DNA of 46,759 bases, taken from positions 1-46,759 of the forward strand of contig CAMYKW010000040.1 of the NCBI GenBank assembly GCA_947259175.1, in the 5' to 3' direction. Origin of the DNA: an uncultured Gammaproteobacteria bacterium. GTDB taxonomy: Bacteria > Pseudomonadota > Gammaproteobacteria > Arenicellales > JAANXG01. How positions within the stretch are numbered: position 1 is the stretch's first letter; every line of letters starts with the position of its first letter. This document shows positions 8,586 through 16,657 of this stretch, one piece after another. The notes below the pieces were generated by a model. That model saw only the letters and a list, made by a program, of their open reading frames with translations, made no database searches and was not told where the DNA came from. Made by a program: the position numbers and the translations under genes.

Positions 8586-9137
8586 CTATCGGGGTGCCAG
8601 CGAGACGCGCCCCACGGGATCGGCGTCGCTCAGGTCTTCGGGTTCGGCGTTGCATAGCACCAGATGAAAGCGGTCCTCCTTGCCGGCGTTGATCGCGGTA
8701 TGGGTCTTGTGGGCGTCCATCTGATATAGGTATCCGTCGGCGGGAATGTGATGGAAGGTCCCGGTGTTGTCGTGTACCGCCACAATGTAGGCATCGGGAT
8801 TGGTGATGATCGCGTAGTGGTAACGTCGCGATGGGTCGGCATGGATGGACAGGCAGGATTTGGCCGGCAGGCGCATCAGGCGCGTGCGGCCCCACTGAAA
8901 CGGCAGCGACTGGAGGAATTTTTCGATGTGGGTGCCGCGAAACTCTTCGTTGATCACGCTGTAGTCCGCCTCGGTGACGTCTTCGGGCAGCCAGCCCACG
9001 GCGTCGCGCAGCGGCTCGGCGGCGCCGGGGCGCGAGGTGACGCCGATCTGGTTGTGCCGGTCGAACAACGGTTCGACGGATTGCAACACCGTGCGCATCG
9101 CCGCGAGGTCGAAATGGATGTCGGTCGCTCGGATCAT
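8586..9137 (-). CDS. Aspartyl/asparaginyl beta-hydroxylase-like 2OG-Fe(II) protein
   Basis: Encodes 183 residues. SIHADPSRRYHY gives an H99-x-D101 metal pair, and KTHTAINAGKEDRFHLVL supplies the distal H146 and a candidate 2-oxoglutarate-binding R156. This is the double-stranded beta-helix layout of Asp/Asn beta-hydroxylase-like proteins. It would hydroxylate a small molecule or peptide using oxygen and 2-oxoglutarate; the substrate is unknown. The ATG at 9137 has AGGAG six bases upstream. It stands alone, with repeats downstream. A related fold occurs at 39064, but the two proteins are not obviously close paralogues. Confidence 0.7.
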   Translation of the reverse strand: MIRATDIHFDLAAMRTVLQSVEPLFDRHNQIGVTSRPGAAEPLRDAVGWLPEDVTEADYSVINEEFRGTHIEKFLQSLPFQWGRTRLMRLPAKSCLSIHADPSRRYHYAIITNPDAYIVAVHDNTGTFHHIPADGYLYQMDAHKTHTAINAGKEDRFHLVLCNAEPEDLSDADPVGRVSLAPR

Positions 9138-9274
9138 GCTGGACTCCTGCGTTTATTGATGATGATTGTTTGGTCGCGGGCTAAGCAGTGTCTTCGGTGC
9201 GGCTTTCGTGTTTACGGCCGAATCGGTCGGTGCCATGCCGGCGCGCGCTCATACGGCGCCCGGCGCGAAATCGT

Positions 9275-9619
9275 TCACGGCGCCTGGGGCGCGGATCTCA
9301 GTATGTCCTTGATCTCTTTTTTCAGCCTTTCCAGCTCGCGGCTTTGGCGGCGCAGCGCCTTGATGCGGCGGTCGAGCTCCTGCGACTGCGCCTCGAATGC
9401 CGACAACTGGGTCCGAACGCCGACGACCCCGGCGGTCTGTATTTGATTGGCCTGCTGGTGCTTGGCCCAGTCCCCGGTGAGGACAACGCCCTGGGTCAGG
9501 GGGATGGTCTCGGCGAGCGGTTCATCGGGCGCCGACCCCACGGTGCTGCAGCCGTAGGCGAGCATGGCCAGGCACAGAGCGAGCGGGGTGGTGAGCCGGA
9601 GTTGGGGCTGATGTGTCAA
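9275..9619 (-). CDS. Small coiled-coil lipoprotein, paralogue A
   Basis: A longer ATG frame exists, but the best start is TTG at 9619, with GGAG six bases upstream. That gives 114 residues beginning with a signal peptide ending LAYGC, acylated at C24 (the lipobox is loose). After a short linker, residues from about 70 to the end form a charged heptad-like helix: SAFEAQSQELDRRIKALRRQ and ELERLKKEIKDILRS. The same architecture and C-terminal signature recur in the lipoprotein at 10214-10600. It is probably anchored in a membrane facing the periplasm. Family not recognised. Confidence 0.7.
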   Translation of the reverse strand: MTHQPQLRLTTPLALCLAMLAYGCSTVGSAPDEPLAETIPLTQGVVLTGDWAKHQQANQIQTAGVVGVRTQLSAFEAQSQELDRRIKALRRQSRELERLKKEIKDILRSAPQAP

Positions 9620-10213
9620 TCGGTTCTCCGTGGAGGCGTATGAATGCCGGTGGGGGAATGTAATATGGGAGGCGGGGCGAAACAAGCGGGTAGGGGATTT
9701 TTCGGGGGGCGAGGCCTGTTTGAAGGTTTCAATGTTCGTGCCCGCTCGTGCTGCGCGTCCATTGCAATAGAAAGCCGCTCTCACGGAAACATGCCAACCC
9801 CTCGGACATCGTCGTCAAATCCTCATTCTGCCATCCTGAGGCGCTTTGCGCCGAAGGATCTTATGTTTTTGGCCGTGCGAAGTCCTTACGCCTATTAAGA
9901 TCCTTCGGCCCTGCGGGCCTCAGGATGACATCAATGAAAAGGGTACTGACCGCTTGCCACACCCCTTGCCACATTGTTTTTCTATGTCATTCTGAGTGCA
10001 ACGAAGAATCTTACCTGGGTTGCGTCGGGCAACCGCCTTTGGAGGGGTAAGATCCTTCGGCCGTGCGGGCCTCAGGATGACATCGGGCCGTGCGGGCCTC
10101 AGGATGACATTGGGCCCTGCGGGCCTCAGGATGACAGGGTGGGTGGGAGAGACGACAAAGAGTCGTTAGCGAGTGGGTACGCAGAATTGGACCTCCCCGC
10201 GGGGGAAGCGGGT
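9620..10213. repeat. Repeat-filled spacer between the two lipoprotein genes
   Basis: No gene seen. Palindromic elements lie at about 9831-9863 (ATCCTGAGGCGCTTTGCGCC), 9898-9931 and 9983-10010. At 10049-10130 there are three 27-nt units ending CCTCAGGATGACATY. A block of about 174 nt (9910-10083) is repeated at 12140-12301 beyond the porin: both copies contain ATCAATGAAAAGGGTACTG, then CACATTGTTTTTCTATGTCA, then a gap to AAGATCCTTCGGCC. Confidence 0.8.
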
Positions 10214-10600
10214 TTATTGCGGGCGGGGCTGGGTTCTGAGGATTTGTTTCAGTTCTTCCTTGAGCGCCTCGAGCTCGCGGCGCTGGCGTTCCAGTTCTTC
10301 GATCTGTTGATCGAACTGCTTGGATTGTTCCTCGAGCTGGCGCGCCTGGGCCTGGGTGGGCTGCGCGGCCGCAGGGGGTGCGGCGGGTTGCTTGTCCTTG
10401 CCGGTATTGCGCCGCATCACCAGTTCCCCCTCTTCCCCGGTGAACAGGCCGGGACCTTGCTTGATGTCTTCGTTGGTGCCGGTGACGTCCCGCCTTTCCC
10501 GTGGCGCATCCTTGAAGCTGCTGGAACAGCCGGTGGAAAAAAGCAAAACGGAGGTAAGGGCGACCAGGATCGCTCGCTCGCGCGAAACCTTTTTTGTCAC
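10214..10600 (-). CDS. Small coiled-coil lipoprotein, paralogue B
   Basis: Encodes 128 residues from GTG 10600, with GGAGGTAAGG directly upstream. A signal peptide ends FSTGC, with C25 as the acylation site. A polar, proline- and alanine-rich linker (residues 70-85) leads to a coiled coil rich in Gln/Glu/Arg, QSKQFDQQIEELERQRRELE then ALKEELKQILRTQP. Its last 45 residues closely match paralogue A (ELE-LK-E-K-ILR). It lies just downstream of the porin on the same strand (35-nt gap), so co-expression and an outer-membrane role are plausible. Family not recognised. Confidence 0.72.
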   Translation of the reverse strand: MTKKVSRERAILVALTSVLLFSTGCSSSFKDAPRERRDVTGTNEDIKQGPGLFTGEEGELVMRRNTGKDKQPAAPPAAAQPTQAQARQLEEQSKQFDQQIEELERQRRELEALKEELKQILRTQPRPQ

Positions 10601-10635
10601 CCTTACCTCCGAATCAGATCACTAAACTCGATGGT

Positions 10636-11772
10636 TTAGAATTTTACACGTGATCCGACGAACAATCCATTGATGTCTTCGATTTGGTCCGCGCCGGCGC
10701 CTGAATCGTCATCGATCTCAGCCTTCCAAAGCCCGGCATACAACTCGACGCCGTGGTCCTTCATGTTGTGCACGTACTCGATGCCGAGTTTCTTGCCTTC
10801 AAACGTGCCGATGGTGCCGAGGTTCTCGGTTTTTTTGTAAGCGCCCGAAATATGGTGCGGACCTGACGCCCAGCCCACCTTGATATACCACATCTTCGGA
10901 TCTGACCGCCCTTGCCGAAGGTCTTCACCTGCAAACTGTTTAATATCGCGCTTGCCGTAGGCGCCGGTGATATTGAAACCGTTAGCCAACAGCAGGGACG
11001 CCGACATGCCGAATTGGTTGTACTTCAGGCCAGCAGGGCCGCCGGAGCACCGCTGAGCCTCGTTTCCAATCTTGCACTGGACGTAGCCCAGGGCTGCGCC
11101 GACCTTGCCGCCACCGGCCATCTTCTGACTCAAGCGCGCGGCCCCTTCCCACTTCTCCTGGCCCGCGTCGACGGACAAAACCACCGGGCCGAGGGCCGGG
11201 GTGTCATAACGCAGCCGGTTGTTCCGGCTCAGGCCGTCGAAGTTCTGGCCTATCAGGGAACCGTACGAGCCGACCGTTCGGCCGAACTCGGTGCGGTCCT
11301 TTACCCGGAACTGTAGCCCGGACAGATGGAAGTCGCCGGAGTTGCTGGCGATCCAGGTGCCGGAGTAGTCGATTTCCGAGGTGCCGTTGGCGGCGCCGTT
11401 GCCGCGACCCATGGACAACTTACCGAAAGCGCCTTCGAAGAACAGATCACGAAGACGGTTTTCCGGGGTGTTGTCGTCGTCGGCATCGCCGATGTCCATG
11501 GACGCCGAGTCGTTGAACTGCCAGTCGGTTTCCCAGTTGATGCCGGCCTTGGTGCCGTTACCGAGATCCGTCGCGCCACGTAGGCGAACCCGCGTACCGC
11601 TGTTGTTGTTGTCGACGTGTAAGACGTCGCTATCGATCCCGTTATCGGCATAGCTGATCATACGGCTGATCTGCCCGCCGAGTGCGGCTTCGGTCTTCAT
11701 GGCCATAGCCGCGCCCGGAGCGATCACGCCTGCTACCGCCAGAGCGACGAGGGATTTTGCAGGGAATTTCAT
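10636..11772 (-). CDS. Outer-membrane porin (Gram-negative porin_4 type)
   Basis: Encodes 378 residues from ATG 11772, which has AGGAGG nine bases upstream; a longer frame to 11808 adds an unlikely prefix before the signal peptide. The signal sequence MKFPAKSLVALAVAGVIAPG is cleaved after AAMA. The mature part has alternating beta strands, a GTRVRLRGATDLGNGTKA hairpin, a loop with NSSGDF-like residues, and the terminal SRVKF with final Phe, which is the outer-membrane beta-barrel signal. The size fits 16-stranded trimeric general porins that pass small solutes. A long leader with a strong promoter and two palindromes lies upstream. Confidence 0.9.
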   Translation of the reverse strand: MKFPAKSLVALAVAGVIAPGAAMAMKTEAALGGQISRMISYADNGIDSDVLHVDNNNSGTRVRLRGATDLGNGTKAGINWETDWQFNDSASMDIGDADDDNTPENRLRDLFFEGAFGKLSMGRGNGAANGTSEIDYSGTWIASNSGDFHLSGLQFRVKDRTEFGRTVGSYGSLIGQNFDGLSRNNRLRYDTPALGPVVLSVDAGQEKWEGAARLSQKMAGGGKVGAALGYVQCKIGNEAQRCSGGPAGLKYNQFGMSASLLLANGFNITGAYGKRDIKQFAGEDLRQGRSDPKMWYIKVGWASGPHHISGAYKKTENLGTIGTFEGKKLGIEYVHNMKDHGVELYAGLWKAEIDDDSGAGADQIEDINGLFVGSRVKF

Positions 11773-11937
11773 TGTGTATTGCCTCCTGATTATTGGAACT
11801 TGTTTCAAGCTTGAACGTACATTTCCATATCAATACCTGATATTTGAGTGTCCGCATGGACTGCTTGTCGCTACGAACTTGCGGATATATAGCACGCCGG
11901 TTGCGTTTTCGCAACTAAATTTGTGTTGTAAACACAA
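11773..11937 (-). promoter_or_regulatory. Porin promoter with two palindromes
   Basis: On the minus strand, TTGCGA and TATATA are separated by exactly 17 nt (11886-11914), a near-consensus sigma70 promoter giving a leader of about 105 nt. The -35 box lies within the palindrome TTGCGTTTTCGCAA (11901-11914). A second perfect inverted repeat, TTGTGTT-GTA-AACACAA (11921-11937), sits just upstream. Such placement suggests control by a dimeric regulator. AGGAGG at about 11782-11787 is the ribosome site. Confidence 0.6.
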
Positions 11938-12035
11938 CACATTGCTAGAATGTTGCAAAAAGGAGACAAACGGTCGGAAGAACGGTGCGCCGGTGCCGCA
12001 CCGGGTGCATTCTTCTTGTTGAAACGGCCCGAAAA

Positions 12036-12435
12036 GGTCATTCTGAGTGCAACGAAGAATCTTTACCCGGTCGATTCGGGCAACCGGATTTTGGGGGGTA
12101 AGATCCTTCGGCCCTGCGGGCCTCAGGATGACATCGGGGCCCTGCGGGCCTCAGGATGACATCAATGAAAAGGGTACTGCCCCCTTGTCACATTGTTTTT
12201 CTATGTCATTCTGAGTGCAACGAAGAATCTTGCCTGGTCGAATCGGGCAACCGGATTTTGGGGGGTAAGATCCTTCGGCCCTGTGGGCCTCAGGATGACA
12301 TCAGGTCCTGCGGGCCTCAGGATGACATCAGGTCCTGCGGGCCTCAGGATGACATCAGGTCCTGCGGGCCTCAGGATGACATCAGGCCCTGCGGGCCTCA
12401 GGATGACATCAGGTCCCGCGGGCCTCAGGATGACA
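12036..12435. repeat. Composite repeat block with six 27-nt tandem units
   Basis: A block of about 98 nt (12036-12134) is followed by a longer copy (12140-12301) that matches 9910-10083. From 12274 to 12435 there is a run of 27-nt units, TCAGGYCCYGCGGGCCTCAG plus GATGACA: five complete (starting 12301, 12328, 12355, 12382, 12409) after one partial. Because 27 is a multiple of three, a frame stays open through the array (repeating GPAGLRMTS), but it is not a gene. Each unit holds the right half of the palindrome ATCCT..GGCC..GGCC..AGGAT. Confidence 0.9.
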
Positions 12436-12471
12436 TTTGCCTCAGAATAACGCGCTCAACGGTATGTCGCG

Positions 12472-12903
12472 TCAGCCGCGAACCACCATCACCGAGCAGT
12501 GGGCGTGTTGCGCGACTTTGGTGGTGCACGATCCCAGCAGCGCCTGATCGACGGCGCCGCGGTCGTGGGGCGGCAGCACGATCAGATCGGCGCCGATTTC
12601 ATCGGCGTATTCGACCACCCGTTCCGGCGGGTTGCCTTCCATGACATGGGCTTTGGCGTTTACGGAATCGGGGACCTTCTGCTCGACGTAATCGTGCAAC
12701 CGCTTCGCGATTTCTTTTTTGGCTTCGCGCATCGCGTCCGCGGGGAAGAACGACGCCACCAGCGGCATGCCGAAGCCCGGCACCACGGTGAGCACGTGCA
12801 GCGCGGCGCCGTCGCGTTGCGCGATGGCGATTGCCATTTGCATCGCGTGTTCGGCGTGGCGGGTGTCATCGATATTCACTGGGACGAGTACGGTCTTGAA
12901 CAT
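12472..12903 (-). CDS. Universal stress protein (UspA family), TRAP-associated
   Basis: Encodes 143 residues with a single Usp domain: N-terminal strand TVLVPVNID, central GADLIVLPPHDRG and C-terminal GSCTTKVAQHAHCSVMVVRG. The latter resembles the ATP-binding G-x2-G-x9-G-[ST] motif in degenerate form (GSCTTKVAQHAHCSVMV). It starts 23 nt after the TRAP permease stop, with AAGGA upstream. In Halomonas the Usp protein TeaD sits next to an ectoine TRAP transporter and tunes its activity; the same arrangement here suggests a regulatory role, by analogy only. Confidence 0.88.
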   Translation of the reverse strand: MFKTVLVPVNIDDTRHAEHAMQMAIAIAQRDGAALHVLTVVPGFGMPLVASFFPADAMREAKKEIAKRLHDYVEQKVPDSVNAKAHVMEGNPPERVVEYADEIGADLIVLPPHDRGAVDQALLGSCTTKVAQHAHCSVMVVRG

Positions 12904-12926
12904 GTCGTTTTCCTTCAGTGTCAGTA

Positions 12927-15521
12927 CTAGGGCGCCGCCGCCGTGGCCGGCGCCGGCTTCGCGCGGCGACCGCGCTGCATGAACCAGATCAGCGCCAGCA
13001 ATGCCAGCGCCGGAATAAACACCAGTTGCTTGGGCGGCCGATCCGCCGGCACCTGCACGCTGAGAACCTCCTGGTCGAAGTCGACGCCGGCTTTCTCCGC
13101 GGGACTGGCGAACACGATGTTGTCGACCAGCAACTTCCCTTCTTCATCGCGCAGCTCCAGTCCCGCCTCGGCGATCCGCTCGGCCCCCGGGGCGGCCTTG
13201 CCCATCGGCAGCATCACGGTCTTTTGAAACGGCGTACCGTCATCTTTCTCCCCGGCCAGGGTGATGCGCAGCTGGGTGTCGGGCGCGGCCTGCTCCGCGA
13301 GCTGGTGCAATTCGCCGGCGGGTCGTTCCAGCAGCGGCGGGAACACCATGTCCCAGAAGAAACCCGGCCGGAACAGCGCAAACGCCACCAGCAGCATCGC
13401 CAGGGTTTCCCAGATGCGGTTCCTGACCAGGAAGAATCCCTGGGTGGCGGCGGCGAAGGTGAGCATCGCCACCACCGCGGCGGCGACCACCACCACCAGA
13501 TGGAACGCATTCTGCACCCCGATCATCAATATCTCGGTGTTGAAGATGAACAGGAACGGCAGGATCGCGGTGCGGATGTCGTAGGTGAAGCCCTGGATGC
13601 CGGTGCGGATCGGATCGCCGCCGGAGATGGCGGCGGCGGCGAACGCCGCGAGCCCCACCGGCGGGGTGTCGTCGGCGAGGATGCCGAAATAGAACACGAA
13701 CAGGTGCACCGCGATCAACGGCACGATCAAACCGGTCTCGGCGCCCAGGGTGACGATCACCGGCGCCATCAGGGTGGAGACCACGATGTAGTTGGCGGTG
13801 GTCGGCAGCCCCATGCCGAGGATCAGGCTGATGATGGCGGTGAAGATCAGGATCAGGAACAGGTTGCCGCCGGAGATGAACTCGACGAACTCGGTCATCA
13901 CCAGGCCGATTCCGGTGAGGGTCACGGTGCCGACCACGATGCCCGCCGCCGCGGTGGCGACGCCGATGCCGATCATGTTGCGCGCGCCGGCCACCAGGCC
14001 GTCGAAAAGATCGCGGATTCCGTGGCCCAGCGAGAACTGGTCGCCGTGCAGGCGCCGGAACAGGCCTTTCAGCGGCCGCTGGGTGACGACAATGAACAGC
14101 ATGAACACCGTGGCCCAGTATGCCGACAGGCCGGGGGACAGGCGCTCGATGGTCAGACACCAGATCAGCACCACGATCGGCAGCAAGAAGTAGTAGCCCG
14201 ACTTGGCGGTGGGGCCGAGCTCCGGCAGCTCGTCGATCTGGTGGCTGGTGTCGAGCTCCGGCACGGTGCACGCGTACTTGACGAGGCCCACGTAGGCGAC
14301 CACCAGCAGCGCGGTGGCGATCCAAGGGGTGGCGTCGCCGGCCACGACTTTGATCCAGCCGAGGCCGTAATAGATGATGCCGGAGAGCACGATCAACGAG
14401 ATCACCGTCAGCAGAAACGATAACAGTGACTGTTGCAGCGTGCGTTGAGTGCGTCGCGGCAGGCCTTTCAAGTCCAGCTTGCACGCCTCGAGATGCACGA
14501 TGTACACCAGCGCGATGTAGGAAATGATCGCCGGTAGAAACGCGTGTTTGATGACGTCAACGTAGGAGATGCCGACGTACTCGACCATTAGAAACGCCGC
14601 CGCGCCCATGATCGGCGGCGTGAGCTGGCCGTTGGTGGACGAGGCGACTTCCACCGCGCCGGCCTTTTCCGCCGGGAACCCGACGCGCTTCATCAGCGGG
14701 ATGGTGAAGGTGCCGGTGGTGACCACGTTGGCGATGGAGGACCCGGACACCAGCCCGGTGAGGCCCGAGGACACCACCGCGGCCTTGGCCGGGCCGCCGC
14801 GCATGTGGCCCAGCGCCGCGAACGCGACGCGGATGAAATAGTTGCCGGCGCCGGCCTTCTCCAGCAGCGAGCCGAACAGCACGAACATGAACACCATCGA
14901 GGTGGATACGCCCAGGGCCACGCCGAACACGCCCTCGGTGGACAGCCAGTAATGCGACATGCCCTTATTCAGGCTGGCGCCCTTGTGGGCGATCACGTCC
15001 GGCATGTACGGCCCGGCGAACGTATACAGGATGAACACGCTGGCGACCACCATCAACGGCGGGCCCAGCGCGCGCCGGGTGGCTTCCAGCAGCAGAATCA
15101 GGCCGATCACCGCGACCACCAGGTCGTAGCTGGTGGGGTCCCCGGGACGATCGGACAACTGTACGTAAAATAGAAACAGGTAAGCGGCGCAGAATGCGCC
15201 GACCAGCGCCATGATCCAGTCCTGGATCGGTATGTAGTGGCGCGGTGAGGAGCTGAACGTAGGATAAGCGGTGTAGGCGAGAAAGATGGCGAACGCCAGA
15301 TGGATCGAGCGCGCCTCGGTATCATTGAGCACGCCGATGCCGAACATGAACGGCAGCGGCGACGCGTACCACAACTGGAACAGGGACCACACCAGGGGGA
15401 CGATGATCAACATTTTGGCGGGAATACCGGTCGGCGTGCGCGCCCCGGTATCCGCCTCGGCAATCATCTCCTGCAGTTCGCTGTTGTCGGCGACCTGGTT
15501 CTCTTTCGGTTGTTCGCTCAT
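12927..15521 (-). CDS. TRAP transporter fused 4TM/12TM permease, TAXI type
   Basis: Encodes 864 residues, with the small (DctQ-like) and large (DctM-like) subunits fused as in TAXI systems. The N-terminal part has about four to six helices to residue 170. The DctM core shows SGSSIANVVTTGTFTIPLMK, EVASSTNGQLTPPIMGAAAF and ILGMGLPTTANYIV. A soluble C-terminal segment (about 730-835, DUF3394-like) is followed by one last helix and a basic tail. It drives Na+- or H+-coupled uptake of substrate delivered by the periplasmic TAXI proteins encoded upstream. GGGAG lies eight bases before ATG 15521. Confidence 0.93.
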   Translation of the reverse strand: MSEQPKENQVADNSELQEMIAEADTGARTPTGIPAKMLIIVPLVWSLFQLWYASPLPFMFGIGVLNDTEARSIHLAFAIFLAYTAYPTFSSSPRHYIPIQDWIMALVGAFCAAYLFLFYVQLSDRPGDPTSYDLVVAVIGLILLLEATRRALGPPLMVVASVFILYTFAGPYMPDVIAHKGASLNKGMSHYWLSTEGVFGVALGVSTSMVFMFVLFGSLLEKAGAGNYFIRVAFAALGHMRGGPAKAAVVSSGLTGLVSGSSIANVVTTGTFTIPLMKRVGFPAEKAGAVEVASSTNGQLTPPIMGAAAFLMVEYVGISYVDVIKHAFLPAIISYIALVYIVHLEACKLDLKGLPRRTQRTLQQSLLSFLLTVISLIVLSGIIYYGLGWIKVVAGDATPWIATALLVVAYVGLVKYACTVPELDTSHQIDELPELGPTAKSGYYFLLPIVVLIWCLTIERLSPGLSAYWATVFMLFIVVTQRPLKGLFRRLHGDQFSLGHGIRDLFDGLVAGARNMIGIGVATAAAGIVVGTVTLTGIGLVMTEFVEFISGGNLFLILIFTAIISLILGMGLPTTANYIVVSTLMAPVIVTLGAETGLIVPLIAVHLFVFYFGILADDTPPVGLAAFAAAAISGGDPIRTGIQGFTYDIRTAILPFLFIFNTEILMIGVQNAFHLVVVVAAAVVAMLTFAAATQGFFLVRNRIWETLAMLLVAFALFRPGFFWDMVFPPLLERPAGELHQLAEQAAPDTQLRITLAGEKDDGTPFQKTVMLPMGKAAPGAERIAEAGLELRDEEGKLLVDNIVFASPAEKAGVDFDQEVLSVQVPADRPPKQLVFIPALALLALIWFMQRGRRAKPAPATAAAP

Positions 15522-15548
15522 TACAGACGCTCCCTGGTGATTGAGACC

Positions 15549-15562
15549 GGGGTCTGACCCCC
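15549..15562. promoter_or_regulatory. GGGGTC-T-GACCCC palindrome between binding protein and permease
   Basis: A perfect 6-bp inverted repeat with one central base lies in the 46-nt gap between the second TAXI gene stop and the permease start. In the mRNA it would be a short GC-only hairpin. It could protect the upstream message and help keep binding protein in excess over permease. The function is inferred only from position. A related GGGGTC-rich stretch precedes the MMPL gene near 31940. Confidence 0.3.
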
Positions 15563-15567
15563 AGCGG

Positions 15568-16533
15568 TTATTTCAGACCCCATTTTTCGCGGAAGTACTT
15601 TTGCGCGCCTGCGTGCAGCGGCGCGGTGCGGCCGTCGTGGATCATCGCTTGCGGCGTCAGTGTGGCCCAGGCGGGATGCAGCTTGCGAAACTGGTCCAGG
15701 TTATCGAACACCACCGCCACGATGCGGTAGATCGTCTCCGCCGGCACGTCCGCGGAACTCACCACCGTGGCCTTGACACCGAACGTGCGCACCGCTTCGG
15801 CCGTGCCCGGGTACATGCCGCCGGGAATGATGGTGTAGGCGTAATAAGGATGATCCGCGACCAGCTTATCGATCACCGGCCCGTCGACCGCGGCGATGGT
15901 GGCGTCGCACAGGCCCGCGGCCTTGGATACCGAGGCGTTGGGGTGGCCGACGGTGTACACCATGGCTTCGATGCGGCCGAGACACAGCGCCAGCGATTGT
16001 TCCGCGGCGTTGAGTTCACTCGCCGGTAAGAAGTCTTGCTTGTTCCAGCCCAGCGCCCGCATCACCACCTCCATGGTGGCGCGCTGGCCGGAGCCGGGAT
16101 TGCCGATGTTGACCCGCCGGCCCTTGAGGTCCTCCAGGCGGCGGATGCCGGAATCGCGTCCCACCACCAGGGTGAACGGTTCGCCGTGCAGCGAAAACAA
16201 GGCGCGCAGATTGTCGAACGATCCATCCATGAATTCCACCGGACCGCTGCCCTTGACGGCGTGAAATTGCCAGTCCGATTGCGCGATGCCGATGTCCAGC
16301 GCGCCGTTGCGCACATTGGTGAGGTTGTGCAGCGAGCCGGGCGTGGGGGCCGCCTTGCAGGTCAGGCCTTCGACTTTGGTGTTGATCAACCGGCAGATTC
16401 CGCGTCCGGCGTGATAGTAGACGCCGGCGGTGCTCCCGGTGCCGATGATGATCTGCTGCTCCGCCGCCGCGGTGAACGAGTTGAGCAGCAACGCCAGCAG
16501 CAGCGGCGTCCATGGTGTTTGGAATGGTGTCAT
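15568..16533 (-). CDS. TAXI family TRAP solute-binding protein 2
   Basis: 321 residues from ATG 16533 (GAGGA just upstream); the longer frame to 16614 lacks signal-peptide sense. The signal peptide MTPFQTPWTPLLLALLLNSF ends near TAAAE. Mature features of TAXI proteins are [57 protein letters not shown] and YTVGHPNASV. It binds the solute in the periplasm for the fused permease. It is a clear paralogue of TAXI protein 1 upstream, with the same motifs in register. Confidence 0.92.
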   Translation of the reverse strand: MTPFQTPWTPLLLALLLNSFTAAAEQQIIIGTGSTAGVYYHAGRGICRLINTKVEGLTCKAAPTPGSLHNLTNVRNGALDIGIAQSDWQFHAVKGSGPVEFMDGSFDNLRALFSLHGEPFTLVVGRDSGIRRLEDLKGRRVNIGNPGSGQRATMEVVMRALGWNKQDFLPASELNAAEQSLALCLGRIEAMVYTVGHPNASVSKAAGLCDATIAAVDGPVIDKLVADHPYYAYTIIPGGMYPGTAEAVRTFGVKATVVSSADVPAETIYRIVAVVFDNLDQFRKLHPAWATLTPQAMIHDGRTAPLHAGAQKYFREKWGLK

Positions 16534-16657
16534 GGGTCCTCGCTTCGCGGCATCGTTGCGCCCGGCGGATTGAGCGCTTATCCGGTGCCTGTTCAAGCCG
16601 CGGAGCGCCGGCAACGGACCGGGGGACGCAGTTACGCCCCCCGGTCGGGGTTACCCG

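Noticed and set aside
12274-12435. Regular 27-nt direct repeats suggesting a CRISPR array
   Set aside because: There are no unique spacers between units, units are contiguous, the same units occur scattered in intergenic regions, and no cas genes are in the window.
12156-12644. Open frame of 162 codons with repeating RSCGPQDDI units; a second frame repeats SGPAGLRMT
   Set aside because: It arises because the 27-nt repeat length is a multiple of three. There is no ribosome site, it runs antisense into the Usp gene, and the same effect appears at other arrays.
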